64,000 nucleotides of DNA from Pedobacter miscanthi (lineage in GTDB: Bacteria > Bacteroidota > Bacteroidia > Sphingobacteriales > Sphingobacteriaceae): contig NZ_QNQU01000028.1 in the NCBI RefSeq assembly GCF_003315595.1, forward strand, positions 21,668 to 85,667, written 5' to 3'. This document shows positions 18,528-25,714 of the stretch, piece after piece. The notes under the pieces are model-generated. The model ran no database searches and was not told where the DNA came from. It saw nothing but the letters and a program-made list of their open reading frames with translations. A program made the position numbers and the translations under genes. Position 1 is the first letter of the stretch. Each line of letters begins with the position of its first letter.

Positions 18528-18600
18528 CGTCATCTCGAGCGAAGTACAACGTAGTGGAGAGATCTGTCTCGGGATCGATCTCTCCACTGCGGAGATGACG
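18528..18600. repeat. Dispersed hairpin repeat (nested inverted repeat)
   Basis: Outer arms CGTCATCTC and GAGATGACG enclose inner arms AGTGGAGAGATC and GATCTCTCCACT, a perfect nested inverted repeat just downstream of the subtilase gene. Related blocks with CGTCAT, GTAGTGG and GAGAGATCT recur at 25520, 28690, 38800, 47200, 61290 and 63130. The rest of the 318-base gap (18601-18832) holds shorter copies of an AATCTGCGT/CCGCAGATT repeat and presumably the promoter of the peptidase gene. Confidence 0.8.
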
Positions 18601-18832
18601 GCGCTTTCTGCGTAAATCTGCGTGACCAGTAGGAACGGTTGCTCATCTTTTTCTCCCGCAGATTTAAGATGATCAACGCAGAGATTGGTTTGACAAGTAT
18701 GAATTTATTCTGGGTAAATCTGCATAATCAGCGGGAAGCAGATTGGAATGTTTCTAACGTAAATGTATAAATTCCCATTTTCTTTGTATTTTTCAGCTAA
18801 TGCGGTCAGTTATTTAAACCAATCCCTTATAA

Positions 18833-20485
18833 ATGAAAAAAATCATACTATTTTCCAGTTGTGCACTACTTTTCTTTGGTTCCTGTAAACAAGGTGCTAA
18901 GAGTGAGGGTGCTGGTGCCGATTCTTTAGCAAAAAAAGCCATTAACGATTCGAGTTTAACACAATATTTATCAGTTATTGCAGCCGATAGCCTGGAGGGA
19001 AGAAAACCATTTACCAATGGCGAAACCAAAACCATCAACTATTTAAAAACACAGTTCGAAAAATTGGGTTTGGAACCCGGTAATGGCAACAGTTTCTTTC
19101 AGGAAGTACCCATGGTCGAAATTAAATCGGTACCTGAAGATAAAATGGTGCTGACGGGAAAAACAGCTTCGCTAACCTTAAATTATTTAACTGATTTTGT
19201 TGCTGGTACCAGAAGGGTACAAAACGAAGTCAGCATTAGTAATTCGCCACTGGTTTTTGCCGGCTATGGCATTGTAGCACCCGAATATGGCTGGAACGAT
19301 TATGCCAATCTGGATGTCAAAGGAAAAACCGTCGTGGTATTGATCAACGATCCGGGTTTTGCAGATTCTACTTTGTTTAAAGGCAAAAACATGACTTATT
19401 ATGGCCGCTGGACTTATAAGTTTGAAGAAGCTGCCCGGCAGGGTGCAACGGGAATTATCATTGTGCACGATACCGAACCTGCAGCTTACCCCTGGACGGT
19501 GGTACGCAGTGGCTGGTCGAAATCGAAACTTACCCTGCAAAGTGAAGACAATGGCATGAACCGGGCTGTGGTAGAAGGGTGGATTACTTTGGATAAAGCC
19601 AAAGCACTTTTTGCAATGGATGGAAAATCTTTTGATCAACTGGCTTTAAGTGCCCGCAAAAAAGGTTTTAAAGCTGTAGATTTAAATATTACCACATCGT
19701 TAAAGGTTAAAAACACCATCAAAAAATCGGTTACCTATAATGTATTGGCAAAAATACCCGGTGATAAACGTAAAGATGAGGCCATCATTTATTCGGCCCA
19801 CTGGGATCATTTAGGTGTGGGTGAAAAAATACAGGGCGATTCAATCTACAATGGCGCGGTTGATAACGCCACCGGAGTTGCTGCTTTGTTCGAAATTGCC
19901 TCAGCATTTAAAAAGTTACCCAAAGCTCCTGGTCGCACCATTTTGTTTATTTCTTACACGGCAGAAGAGCAGGGTTTGCTGGGATCAGAGTTTTATGCCA
20001 AACATCCTGCTTTTCCTTTAGCTAAAACTGTAGCCAACATCAACATGGATATGATGGGTATTGCGGGTAAAACAAAAGATATTGTGGTATACGGTTTTGG
20101 CCAATCTGAACTGGAAGATTATGCTGCAGAATCTGCCAAAAAGCAAGGACGGGTAATTGTACCGGATCCGGTTCCATCATCAGGTTTATATTATCGTTCT
20201 GATCATTTTAACCTGGCAAAAGTAGGTGTGCCGTCCTTATTTACCGGCTCGGGTGTAGATAACATCAAAAATGGCAGAGCATGGGGATTAAACCAGGTAG
20301 CTGATTTTACCAAATTCCGTTATCATTCACCACAGGATAATTTCGATGCCAAAACCTGGGATTTATCAGGCATTATCGAAGATGTGCGTATGCTTTTTGA
20401 TATGGGTTACCGCATCAGTAACGAAGATTCGTTCCCGAAATGGAAAGAAGAATCCGAATTTAAAGCCATCAGAGAAAAGAAATAA
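18833..20485 (+). CDS. M28 family metallopeptidase, lipoprotein with PA-like insert
   Basis: 550 residues. Lipoprotein signal MKKIILFSSCALLFFGSC, then a PA-type region (VFAGYGIVAPEYGWNDYANLDVKGKTVVVL), then the di-zinc M28 domain. Metal ligands and catalytic residues are seen as SAHWDHLG, GAVDNATGVAA, YTAEEQGLLGS, NINMDMMG and YRSDHFNLAKVGVP. Such enzymes are exported aminopeptidases acting on peptides in the periplasm or at the surface. The gene appears to be alone on its transcript and ends opposite a beta-barrel gene, with a shared hairpin between. Confidence 0.9.
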   Translation: MKKIILFSSCALLFFGSCKQGAKSEGAGADSLAKKAINDSSLTQYLSVIAADSLEGRKPFTNGETKTINYLKTQFEKLGLEPGNGNSFFQEVPMVEIKSVPEDKMVLTGKTASLTLNYLTDFVAGTRRVQNEVSISNSPLVFAGYGIVAPEYGWNDYANLDVKGKTVVVLINDPGFADSTLFKGKNMTYYGRWTYKFEEAARQGATGIIIVHDTEPAAYPWTVVRSGWSKSKLTLQSEDNGMNRAVVEGWITLDKAKALFAMDGKSFDQLALSARKKGFKAVDLNITTSLKVKNTIKKSVTYNVLAKIPGDKRKDEAIIYSAHWDHLGVGEKIQGDSIYNGAVDNATGVAALFEIASAFKKLPKAPGRTILFISYTAEEQGLLGSEFYAKHPAFPLAKTVANINMDMMGIAGKTKDIVVYGFGQSELEDYAAESAKKQGRVIVPDPVPSSGLYYRSDHFNLAKVGVPSLFTGSGVDNIKNGRAWGLNQVADFTKFRYHSPQDNFDAKTWDLSGIIEDVRMLFDMGYRISNEDSFPKWKEESEFKAIREKK

Positions 20486-20492
20486 AACAAAA

Positions 20493-20519
20493 AGCGTCCC
20501 GATTTATAACCGGGACGCT
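20493..20519. terminator. Bidirectional-type terminator hairpin
   Basis: Perfect 9-bp stem AGCGTCCCG / CGGGACGCT between convergent genes. On the minus strand a long T-rich tract follows (TTTTTGTTTTATTT); the plus side has weaker T content. Confidence 0.8.
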
Positions 20520-20566
20520 CCTTGAAAAAAAGTCATTTATTAAGTTTTTTCCTTTCGGATACTTAA

Positions 20567-21169
20567 TTAAAAGTAGAACTGAACACCTAATCTTGGTGCA
20601 AAAGTATCAGCGTTTAAGCCAAAAGTATTGGTTTTAACTTTAGCGCCAGTTGCTTCAGATTTAACGCTATAGTTGTCGTAGCTTAAACCTTTAACAGAAA
20701 GTTCGATACCGATTTTTTTGGTTGGGAAGAAAGCAAAACCTGGAGCAAGTTCTACACCAATGTTAGTTGTAGTACCCACTTTAACTGCGTTATCGCCGTT
20801 TACATCAGTAGCTTTTAAAGTACCGAAAGCCAAAGGCACAGATAATTGTCCGAAGAATTTAAATTGATCTGATAAACCAACATAGTAACGACCAAATGGA
20901 GCAACTTTAAATGCACCATTCTGGGTTCTGCTGCTTACTTTTTTATCGTACTCGTAACCAACACCAGTACCAATTGCAAAATTATTGCTGATAAAATATC
21001 CAACACTCGGTAATACGCTAAAGTTGAAATCTGCTTTTGGAGCGCCATCAACTTTTGTAGAGTTTACACCTACATTACCACCTAACATAAAATTTCCTTT
21101 TTCAGTTTGTGCTTTTGCACCATAAACTAAACCTGCTACTGCTACTAAAGATAATAATAGTTTTTTCAT
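20567..21169 (-). CDS. Outer-membrane beta-barrel protein (porin family)
   Basis: 200 residues. A signal peptide (MKKLLLSLVAVAGLVYGAKAQ) is followed by alternating amphipathic strands starting GNFMLGGNVGVNSTKV, typical of small 8-strand barrels, ending APRLGVQFYF with a terminal aromatic residue for BAM-dependent insertion. The protein resembles the barrel at 24712-25365, which shares the TEKG start of the mature chain and a GGYF/VGYFISNNFAIG strand, so the two are probably paralogues. Role unknown. Confidence 0.85.
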   Translation of the reverse strand: MKKLLLSLVAVAGLVYGAKAQTEKGNFMLGGNVGVNSTKVDGAPKADFNFSVLPSVGYFISNNFAIGTGVGYEYDKKVSSRTQNGAFKVAPFGRYYVGLSDQFKFFGQLSVPLAFGTLKATDVNGDNAVKVGTTTNIGVELAPGFAFFPTKKIGIELSVKGLSYDNYSVKSEATGAKVKTNTFGLNADTFAPRLGVQFYF

Positions 21170-21488
21170 CTTTTTTATTATTTATTTGTTATTAAAATAT
21201 AGTCAATTTTTACTATTTTAATGTCTGACTATATTCGCCTAAAAGTCAACACTTGTGCCAAAAAACATTGTCTACGTCATCAAAAAATCAGTTTTTGGCT
21301 AACTCGTTCGCTCACAAACTGATGTAAATTTAATGTTAAGTCAATATTATTTTCGTGTGACTGAAAATCAATCGATCGATTAATTTTTTAGGCATGACAA
21401 ATTGACAATCTGACTTTTTTTGTATAAATGTCAGATTTTTAGGTAGCAGAAATGGCAGGGTTTTGTTAAACCGTCTCTTAAATTTTAG
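21170..21488. other. Intergenic region, 319 bases, no gene found
   Basis: A very AT-rich gap upstream of the barrel gene and downstream of the FMN reductase gene, both on the minus strand. It must hold the barrel promoter. I see short imperfect repeats (GACTATATT / AATATAGTC near 21198 and 21230) but no reading frame, no clear terminator and no RNA structure that I can defend. Confidence 0.4.
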
Positions 21489-22046
21489 TTAAACCTTACA
21501 TGCCGAAATCAGGTTTTCTATTTTCTTTTGGATAATGCCAATGGTTCTTTCGTCGTTAAGGTTTCCATCATCATCAAATTTATTTTGGGCCTGCGCTATC
21601 AACACCTCGGGTTGTAATACCGGATTCATATTCAAGAAGGTGAAAACAGGTAAAAAAGCAGTTTGCATCCTAACGGTTCCCCACTGGCCTTGCGTTGCGC
21701 CCATTACGGCTACCGGTTTATGCATTAATGGCGAATCTTTTCCACGGCTGGCCCAGTCGATAGCATTTTTCAGTCCGCCGGGAATAGAATAGTTATATTC
21801 GGGAGAAGCAATAATAAAAGCGTCGGCAGCGGCCAAAGCATCCCTAAATCTGACTACACTTGCAGGCCGTTCTTCTGTTTCAGGTAAATCATGGTCTGCA
21901 TTATAAACCGGGATGTCATCATAATCTACAATTTCAAATTCGATTCCTTCAGGGATTAAACTACCTGCAATTTTGAGCAACATCGCATTATAAGAGCCTT
22001 TTCTAAGGCTTCCGCACAAACCAACAATTTTTCTGTTCTTTTCCAT
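21489..22046 (-). CDS. NADPH-dependent FMN reductase family oxidoreductase
   Basis: 185 residues, flavodoxin-like. The FMN phosphate loop is GLCGSLRKGSYNAMLLK and the second FMN-contact loop is ASPEYNYSIPGGLKNAIDWASR, both diagnostic of the family that includes azoreductase and ChrR-type quinone/chromate reductases. The protein is cytoplasmic and probably reduces quinones, azo compounds or metal ions with NAD(P)H. It is divergent from the MFS pump gene with a short shared promoter region, which may indicate a joint stress or drug response. Confidence 0.9.
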   Translation of the reverse strand: MEKNRKIVGLCGSLRKGSYNAMLLKIAGSLIPEGIEFEIVDYDDIPVYNADHDLPETEERPASVVRFRDALAAADAFIIASPEYNYSIPGGLKNAIDWASRGKDSPLMHKPVAVMGATQGQWGTVRMQTAFLPVFTFLNMNPVLQPEVLIAQAQNKFDDDGNLNDERTIGIIQKKIENLISACKV

Positions 22047-22123
22047 AGCTATAAAACGGTAACATGATAAAAATGTTTGGCTTTTGCAAGGACAACAAGT
22101 ACAGTTTAAAAATTTATTATCGT

Positions 22124-22131
22124 TATTTTTG
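22124..22131 (+). promoter_or_regulatory. Bacteroidota-type -7 box upstream of the MFS gene
   Basis: TATTTTTG matches the TAnnTTTG -7 consensus. Transcription would start near 22138, which lies after an in-frame ATG at 22084 and before the ATG at 22150, so it supports the latter as the start. No convincing -33 TTTG box was seen. Confidence 0.5.
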
Positions 22132-22149
22132 AGCTATAAGCTATCCGTT

Positions 22150-23352
22150 ATGACCGAAAATACATCTACCACTTCCATTATTGAAAAAACCGTTTTCCCG
22201 ATACTTTTTGCCTTAAGTTTTTCACACCTTTTAAATGATACCATACAATCTTTAATTCCCGCTATTTACCCGATTATTAAAACCAGTTATCATTTAAGTT
22301 TTTCGCAAATTGGTTTAATTACACTAACTTTTCAGTTGGCGGCTTCCTTATTACAGCCATTTGTGGGTTTGTATACGGACAAAAAGCCCCAGCCATATTC
22401 GCTGGCAATAGGCATGGGTTTTACGCTGATCGGTTTGATTTCGCTCTCACAATCGGCACATTTTTATACCATGCTGCTTTCGGTTGCTTTTATTGGCATT
22501 GGTTCTTCTATTTTTCACCCCGAAGCCTCGAGGATGGCACACGCTGCATCGGGCGGAAAGAGAGGGCTGGCCCAGTCTGTTTTTCAGTTGGGCGGCAATG
22601 CCGGAAGTTCTTTAGGACCGTTGCTCGCCGCCTGGATCATTGTTCCCTACGGACAGTTCAGCGTAATCTGGTTTTCGGTTATTGCACTCCTGGCGATTAT
22701 TATTTTAACTTATGTAGGTAACTGGTACAAAGGCTTTATGCTTTCGAGGAGCAAAAAAGCAAATATTCAAACGGTTGTAAATCAATTTTCGAGGGGTAAA
22801 GTAATCTTTTCAGTATGTATTTTATTATTGTTAATCTTCTCCAAATATTTCTATATGGCGAGTTTAACCAACTATTTTACCTTTTATCTGATTGATAAAT
22901 TCCATGTTTCGGTGCAAACTTCGCAGATTTATTTATTTGTGTTTTTATTTTCTGTAGCAGCAGGTACGCTATTGGGCGGCCCTATTGGTGATAAAATAGG
23001 CCGGAAATATGTAATATGGGCGTCGATATTGGGTACAGCACCTTTTGCGTTATTGTTACCTCACGCGAGCTTGTTCTGGATTGGTGTACTGATTGTGCCC
23101 ATCGGGATGATTTTGGCATCAGCGTTTTCAGCGATTTTGGTTTATGCACAGGAGCTGATCCCGGGTAAGGTAGGTTTGGTTGCAGGTTTATTTTTTGGAT
23201 TTGCCTTTGGCATGGGCGGTATCGGATCGGCATTATTGGGGAAACTGGCCGATTCTACGAGTATAGAATATGTATTTAATGTTTGTGCATTTCTGCCTTT
23301 GATTGGTTTGTTGACAGGTTTTCTGCCTAATATTGAAACAAAGAAGAAATAA
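22150..23352 (+). CDS. fsr: MFS transporter, fosmidomycin-resistance (Fsr) type
   Basis: About 400 residues with 11-12 hydrophobic segments. The N-terminus carries FALSFSHLLNDTIQSLIPAIYPIIK and FQLAASLLQPFVGLYTDKKPQP, and the motif IGIGSSIFHPEASRMAH is characteristic of Fsr-type pumps. These export fosmidomycin and some other compounds from the cytoplasm. The start at 22150 is supported by the -7 box and by homology of MTEN...; the longer frame from 22084 adds 22 residues that would lie upstream of transcription start. Divergent from the FMN reductase gene; terminates at a strong bidirectional hairpin. Confidence 0.88.
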   Translation: MTENTSTTSIIEKTVFPILFALSFSHLLNDTIQSLIPAIYPIIKTSYHLSFSQIGLITLTFQLAASLLQPFVGLYTDKKPQPYSLAIGMGFTLIGLISLSQSAHFYTMLLSVAFIGIGSSIFHPEASRMAHAASGGKRGLAQSVFQLGGNAGSSLGPLLAAWIIVPYGQFSVIWFSVIALLAIIILTYVGNWYKGFMLSRSKKANIQTVVNQFSRGKVIFSVCILLLLIFSKYFYMASLTNYFTFYLIDKFHVSVQTSQIYLFVFLFSVAAGTLLGGPIGDKIGRKYVIWASILGTAPFALLLPHASLFWIGVLIVPIGMILASAFSAILVYAQELIPGKVGLVAGLFFGFAFGMGGIGSALLGKLADSTSIEYVFNVCAFLPLIGLLTGFLPNIETKKK

Positions 23353-23356
23353 AAAA

Positions 23357-23385
23357 AGCCCATCCTCTTTTATAAAGGATGGGCT
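23357..23385. terminator. Bidirectional terminator between the MFS gene and a barrel gene
   Basis: Perfect 10-bp stem AGCCCATCCT / AGGATGGGCT; T-rich tracts follow on both strands (AAAATTTTAAATT on plus, seven T on minus). It serves both convergent genes. Confidence 0.88.
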
Positions 23386-23404
23386 AAAATTTTAAATTGA
23401 GGGG

Positions 23405-24058
23405 TTAAAAAAGGATATAAATCTTAAAACCAAGGTTATTGATAAAACCCTGACTGCTTAAATTGAAGGAAGTAGATTCGCTTTTAGTAAAAAAGTTATT
23501 GGCATTGACTTCATTTTGCTCTGTTTTGGTGTAAATAATATCTGCCGATAATAAACTGGTTTCGAAGGCAAATCTTTTAGAAACAAACCAGGTAATACCG
23601 CCATAAGCACCAACGGCATATTGGTTACTGGTATAATCTAATACTTGGGAATTAGTATTGTTAAATGAGGTATTATTTTTCGAGTATGCATAACCCGCTT
23701 TTCCACCGGCATAAGCATATAAAGTTTTTACAAGAGGAAAATAGTGCTGATAGCTTAAGTTTCCACCATAGCTTTTTTGCTCCTGATTATTGCCGTTTGT
23801 ATTCCCGCTAGAATAAGTGTTTTTACTTAGGCCATAAGTTAGGTCTAATCCAATCTTATTGTTATCCTTAAAAAAATACCCATAACCTAGCGTAAAAGTG
23901 TTACTTTTTACCTTGTTTTCGTAGTTGTTTCCGGATAGTTTGTTTGTGTTTGAGTTTACGCCAAAGCTTAATGCATTTGTTCCTTTTGTTTGCGCATTAG
24001 CAGTCATCGCAATAGCCCATACGGCTACGAGCGTTAATAGTTGTTTTTTCATGTTCAT
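23405..24058 (-). CDS. Outer-membrane beta-barrel protein
   Basis: 217 residues. Signal peptide MKKQLLTLVAVWAIAMTANAQ (a second ATG two codons upstream is also possible), then regular amphipathic strands such as TNALSFGVNSNTNKL, NTFTLGYGYFFKDNNKIG and KRFAFETSLL, ending FINNLGFKIYILF with an aromatic C-terminus. Asn-rich loops. No specific substrate can be suggested. It is the first of three exported-protein genes on this strand (with 24203-24700 and 24712-25365), though 144 bases separate it from the next. Confidence 0.82.
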   Translation of the reverse strand: MNMKKQLLTLVAVWAIAMTANAQTKGTNALSFGVNSNTNKLSGNNYENKVKSNTFTLGYGYFFKDNNKIGLDLTYGLSKNTYSSGNTNGNNQEQKSYGGNLSYQHYFPLVKTLYAYAGGKAGYAYSKNNTSFNNTNSQVLDYTSNQYAVGAYGGITWFVSKRFAFETSLLSADIIYTKTEQNEVNANNFFTKSESTSFNLSSQGFINNLGFKIYILF

Positions 24059-24202
24059 TTATGTTTTTGTGTGTTCAATAATAAAATAAAAATTTGGGAA
24101 TAACTACTTTTTTAGTTGATTTATGTTTAAACCATTGAAGATCAGTAGATAAAAATCTAGACTAAACGTTAGCATACATTTTAATGCTTATTCGATTGAT
24201 AA

Positions 24203-24700
24203 TTATTGGCAATTGAGTCTTTCAATAAAGTAATAGGTATCCAACGCGTCTTCTGATTTTCGGTCATCGTTTTCGTTAATGATCGATTTTACTTTGCCAT
24301 CACTTTTTTGAGAGCCGGCGTTATTGTACTCGAACCTGATGTTTCCAATTGACTTAATTTTTCCATCTTCCGATTTAAAAACGGAATTATAATATTCAAT
24401 TCTAATATCACCAATGGCTTTAATTTTTCCATCCTCAGAAGGGAATACACTGTTGTAATATTCTACCCTTGTATCGCCAATTGATTTTACTTTACCATCT
24501 TCTGATTTAAAAACCGAATTATAATATTCAATTCTAGTATTATCTATTGTTTTTATTTTTCCATCTTCGGATGGGAATACGCTGCTGTAATATTCTATTT
24601 TACCACGAAAGCGCTGAGCATATGCCTGGTTTGATAAACTTAAAAGTAATATTAAGATTATGCTGGTTAAGCTTAATATTTTGGTAAATATATTTTTCAT
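24203..24700 (-). CDS. Secreted protein of ~24-residue EYYNSVF/EDGK repeats
   Basis: 165 residues. A signal peptide (about 28 residues, ending NQAYAQ) is followed by five near-identical units of the form KIxYYNSVFxSEDGKIKSIGDTR. Units alternate PSEDG and KSEDG, so the array looks built from a doubled unit. A short variant tail follows (FEYNNAGSQKSDGKVKSI). The pattern resembles beta-flower or beta-solenoid repeat proteins of Bacteroidota; no catalytic residue is seen. The barrel gene at 24712-25365 lies 11 bases upstream on the same strand, so they are probably one transcript. Confidence 0.78.
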   Translation of the reverse strand: MKNIFTKILSLTSIILILLLSLSNQAYAQRFRGKIEYYSSVFPSEDGKIKTIDNTRIEYYNSVFKSEDGKVKSIGDTRVEYYNSVFPSEDGKIKAIGDIRIEYYNSVFKSEDGKIKSIGNIRFEYNNAGSQKSDGKVKSIINENDDRKSEDALDTYYFIERLNCQ

Positions 24701-24711
24701 TTTATGAGCTG

Positions 24712-25365
24712 TTAAAAGTGATAATTAAAAGTAAATGTTGGGGTAAAGTTTTGCAGTGCTAACCTCAGGTTATTGGTTTTATCATAATTGTAAAGCGATT
24801 CTGCAGCATAATAATTTTGATGAAAGAAAGATACCACCGGTAATGAAAACTCTAAAGCCGCATGTTTAGATATGAAATAACTAAAACCAGGACTTATACT
24901 TGCACCCCATCCTTTTATTTTGGCATCGGTACGGATCAGATAACCTTCTTCATCAATCCTGTTAAAAGTATTGATCTGCAGCAATAGGTTAGCTTGCATA
25001 AAAAACTTAAAACGATCTTTAATATCCACATATTTACGAACGAAAGGGGAGATGCCAAAACTAAATTCTTTTACTCCCCGCTGTTCTTCGTAATATCCGT
25101 ATTCATCATTCCATGCGATATAACTTTCGCCACGGAGTTTTGAAAGATTTAAAGGAATTTCCAAGCCTATGGCAAAATTGTTGGCAAGAAAATAGCCCCC
25201 TCTTGGCGTTAAGGTAAATGTGTTTAAGCTGGGTGATGAATTGTTTTGTTTAGAGGTTCCAAAACTCACGCTTCCGCCTACAAAGCCGGAACCTTTTTCA
25301 GTTTGGGCATAGCTGCGCCAACTAACGGCGCACAGAAGCGCCATAATGATTAATTTAGGTTTCAT
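24712..25365 (-). CDS. Outer-membrane beta-barrel protein
   Basis: The mature chain starts TEKGSGFVGGSVSFGTSK after a signal peptide (MKPKLIIMALLCAVSWRSYAQ). Strands such as FTLTPRGGYFLANNFAIGLEIPL and SISPGFSYFISKHAALEFSLPV give an 8-strand barrel pattern, and the chain ends FTPTFTFNYHF. It is related to the barrel at 20567-21169. I chose the ATG at 25365, which gives a clean signal peptide; an upstream in-frame ATG at 25392 would add nine polar residues in front. Eleven bases separate its stop from the repeat-protein gene downstream. Confidence 0.82.
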   Translation of the reverse strand: MKPKLIIMALLCAVSWRSYAQTEKGSGFVGGSVSFGTSKQNNSSPSLNTFTLTPRGGYFLANNFAIGLEIPLNLSKLRGESYIAWNDEYGYYEEQRGVKEFSFGISPFVRKYVDIKDRFKFFMQANLLLQINTFNRIDEEGYLIRTDAKIKGWGASISPGFSYFISKHAALEFSLPVVSFFHQNYYAAESLYNYDKTNNLRLALQNFTPTFTFNYHF

Positions 25366-25665
25366 TTTATTTGTGTTTTTGTGTGTAATCAATAATAATC
25401 ATTATTGAATTAAAAAACAAGAAAATGAACTAGCATGTTAGTTACGTAAATAAAGTATTTTGTAAGTGGATTATAAATCCACAGTTCGGGGATCCGAATT
25501 ACAAATCCAGACTAACTTGAGCGGTCATTTCGAGCGGAGTACAACGCAGCCGGGAACCACGAAGTGCTCAGCGAAGCTAAATCTATCTCGCGGCAGATCT
25601 CTCTCCCGAATATTCGTAACGTTTCAGTCGAGATAACGACCATTTGTAGATGGATTAAACAAAAA
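25366..25665. repeat. Intergenic region with dispersed repeat fragments
   Basis: Between the barrel gene and the clpB terminator. It contains a copy of the CATTTCGAGCGGAGTACAACG / CACGAAGTGCTCAGCGAAG / GCAGATCTCTC dispersed element (about 25525-25640), related to blocks at 18528 and 47245. The left part should hold the barrel-gene promoter. No reading frame worth calling. Confidence 0.55.
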
Positions 25666-25696
25666 AATCCCATCCCGGTATAATCGGGATGGGATT
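25666..25696 (-). terminator. Intrinsic terminator after clpB
   Basis: Perfect 12-bp stem AATCCCATCCCG / CGGGATGGGATT with a 7-base loop; on the minus strand it is followed by a run of T. It is 18 bases past the clpB stop. Confidence 0.9.
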
Positions 25697-25714
25697 TAAT
25701 TTAAGTGTTATGTT

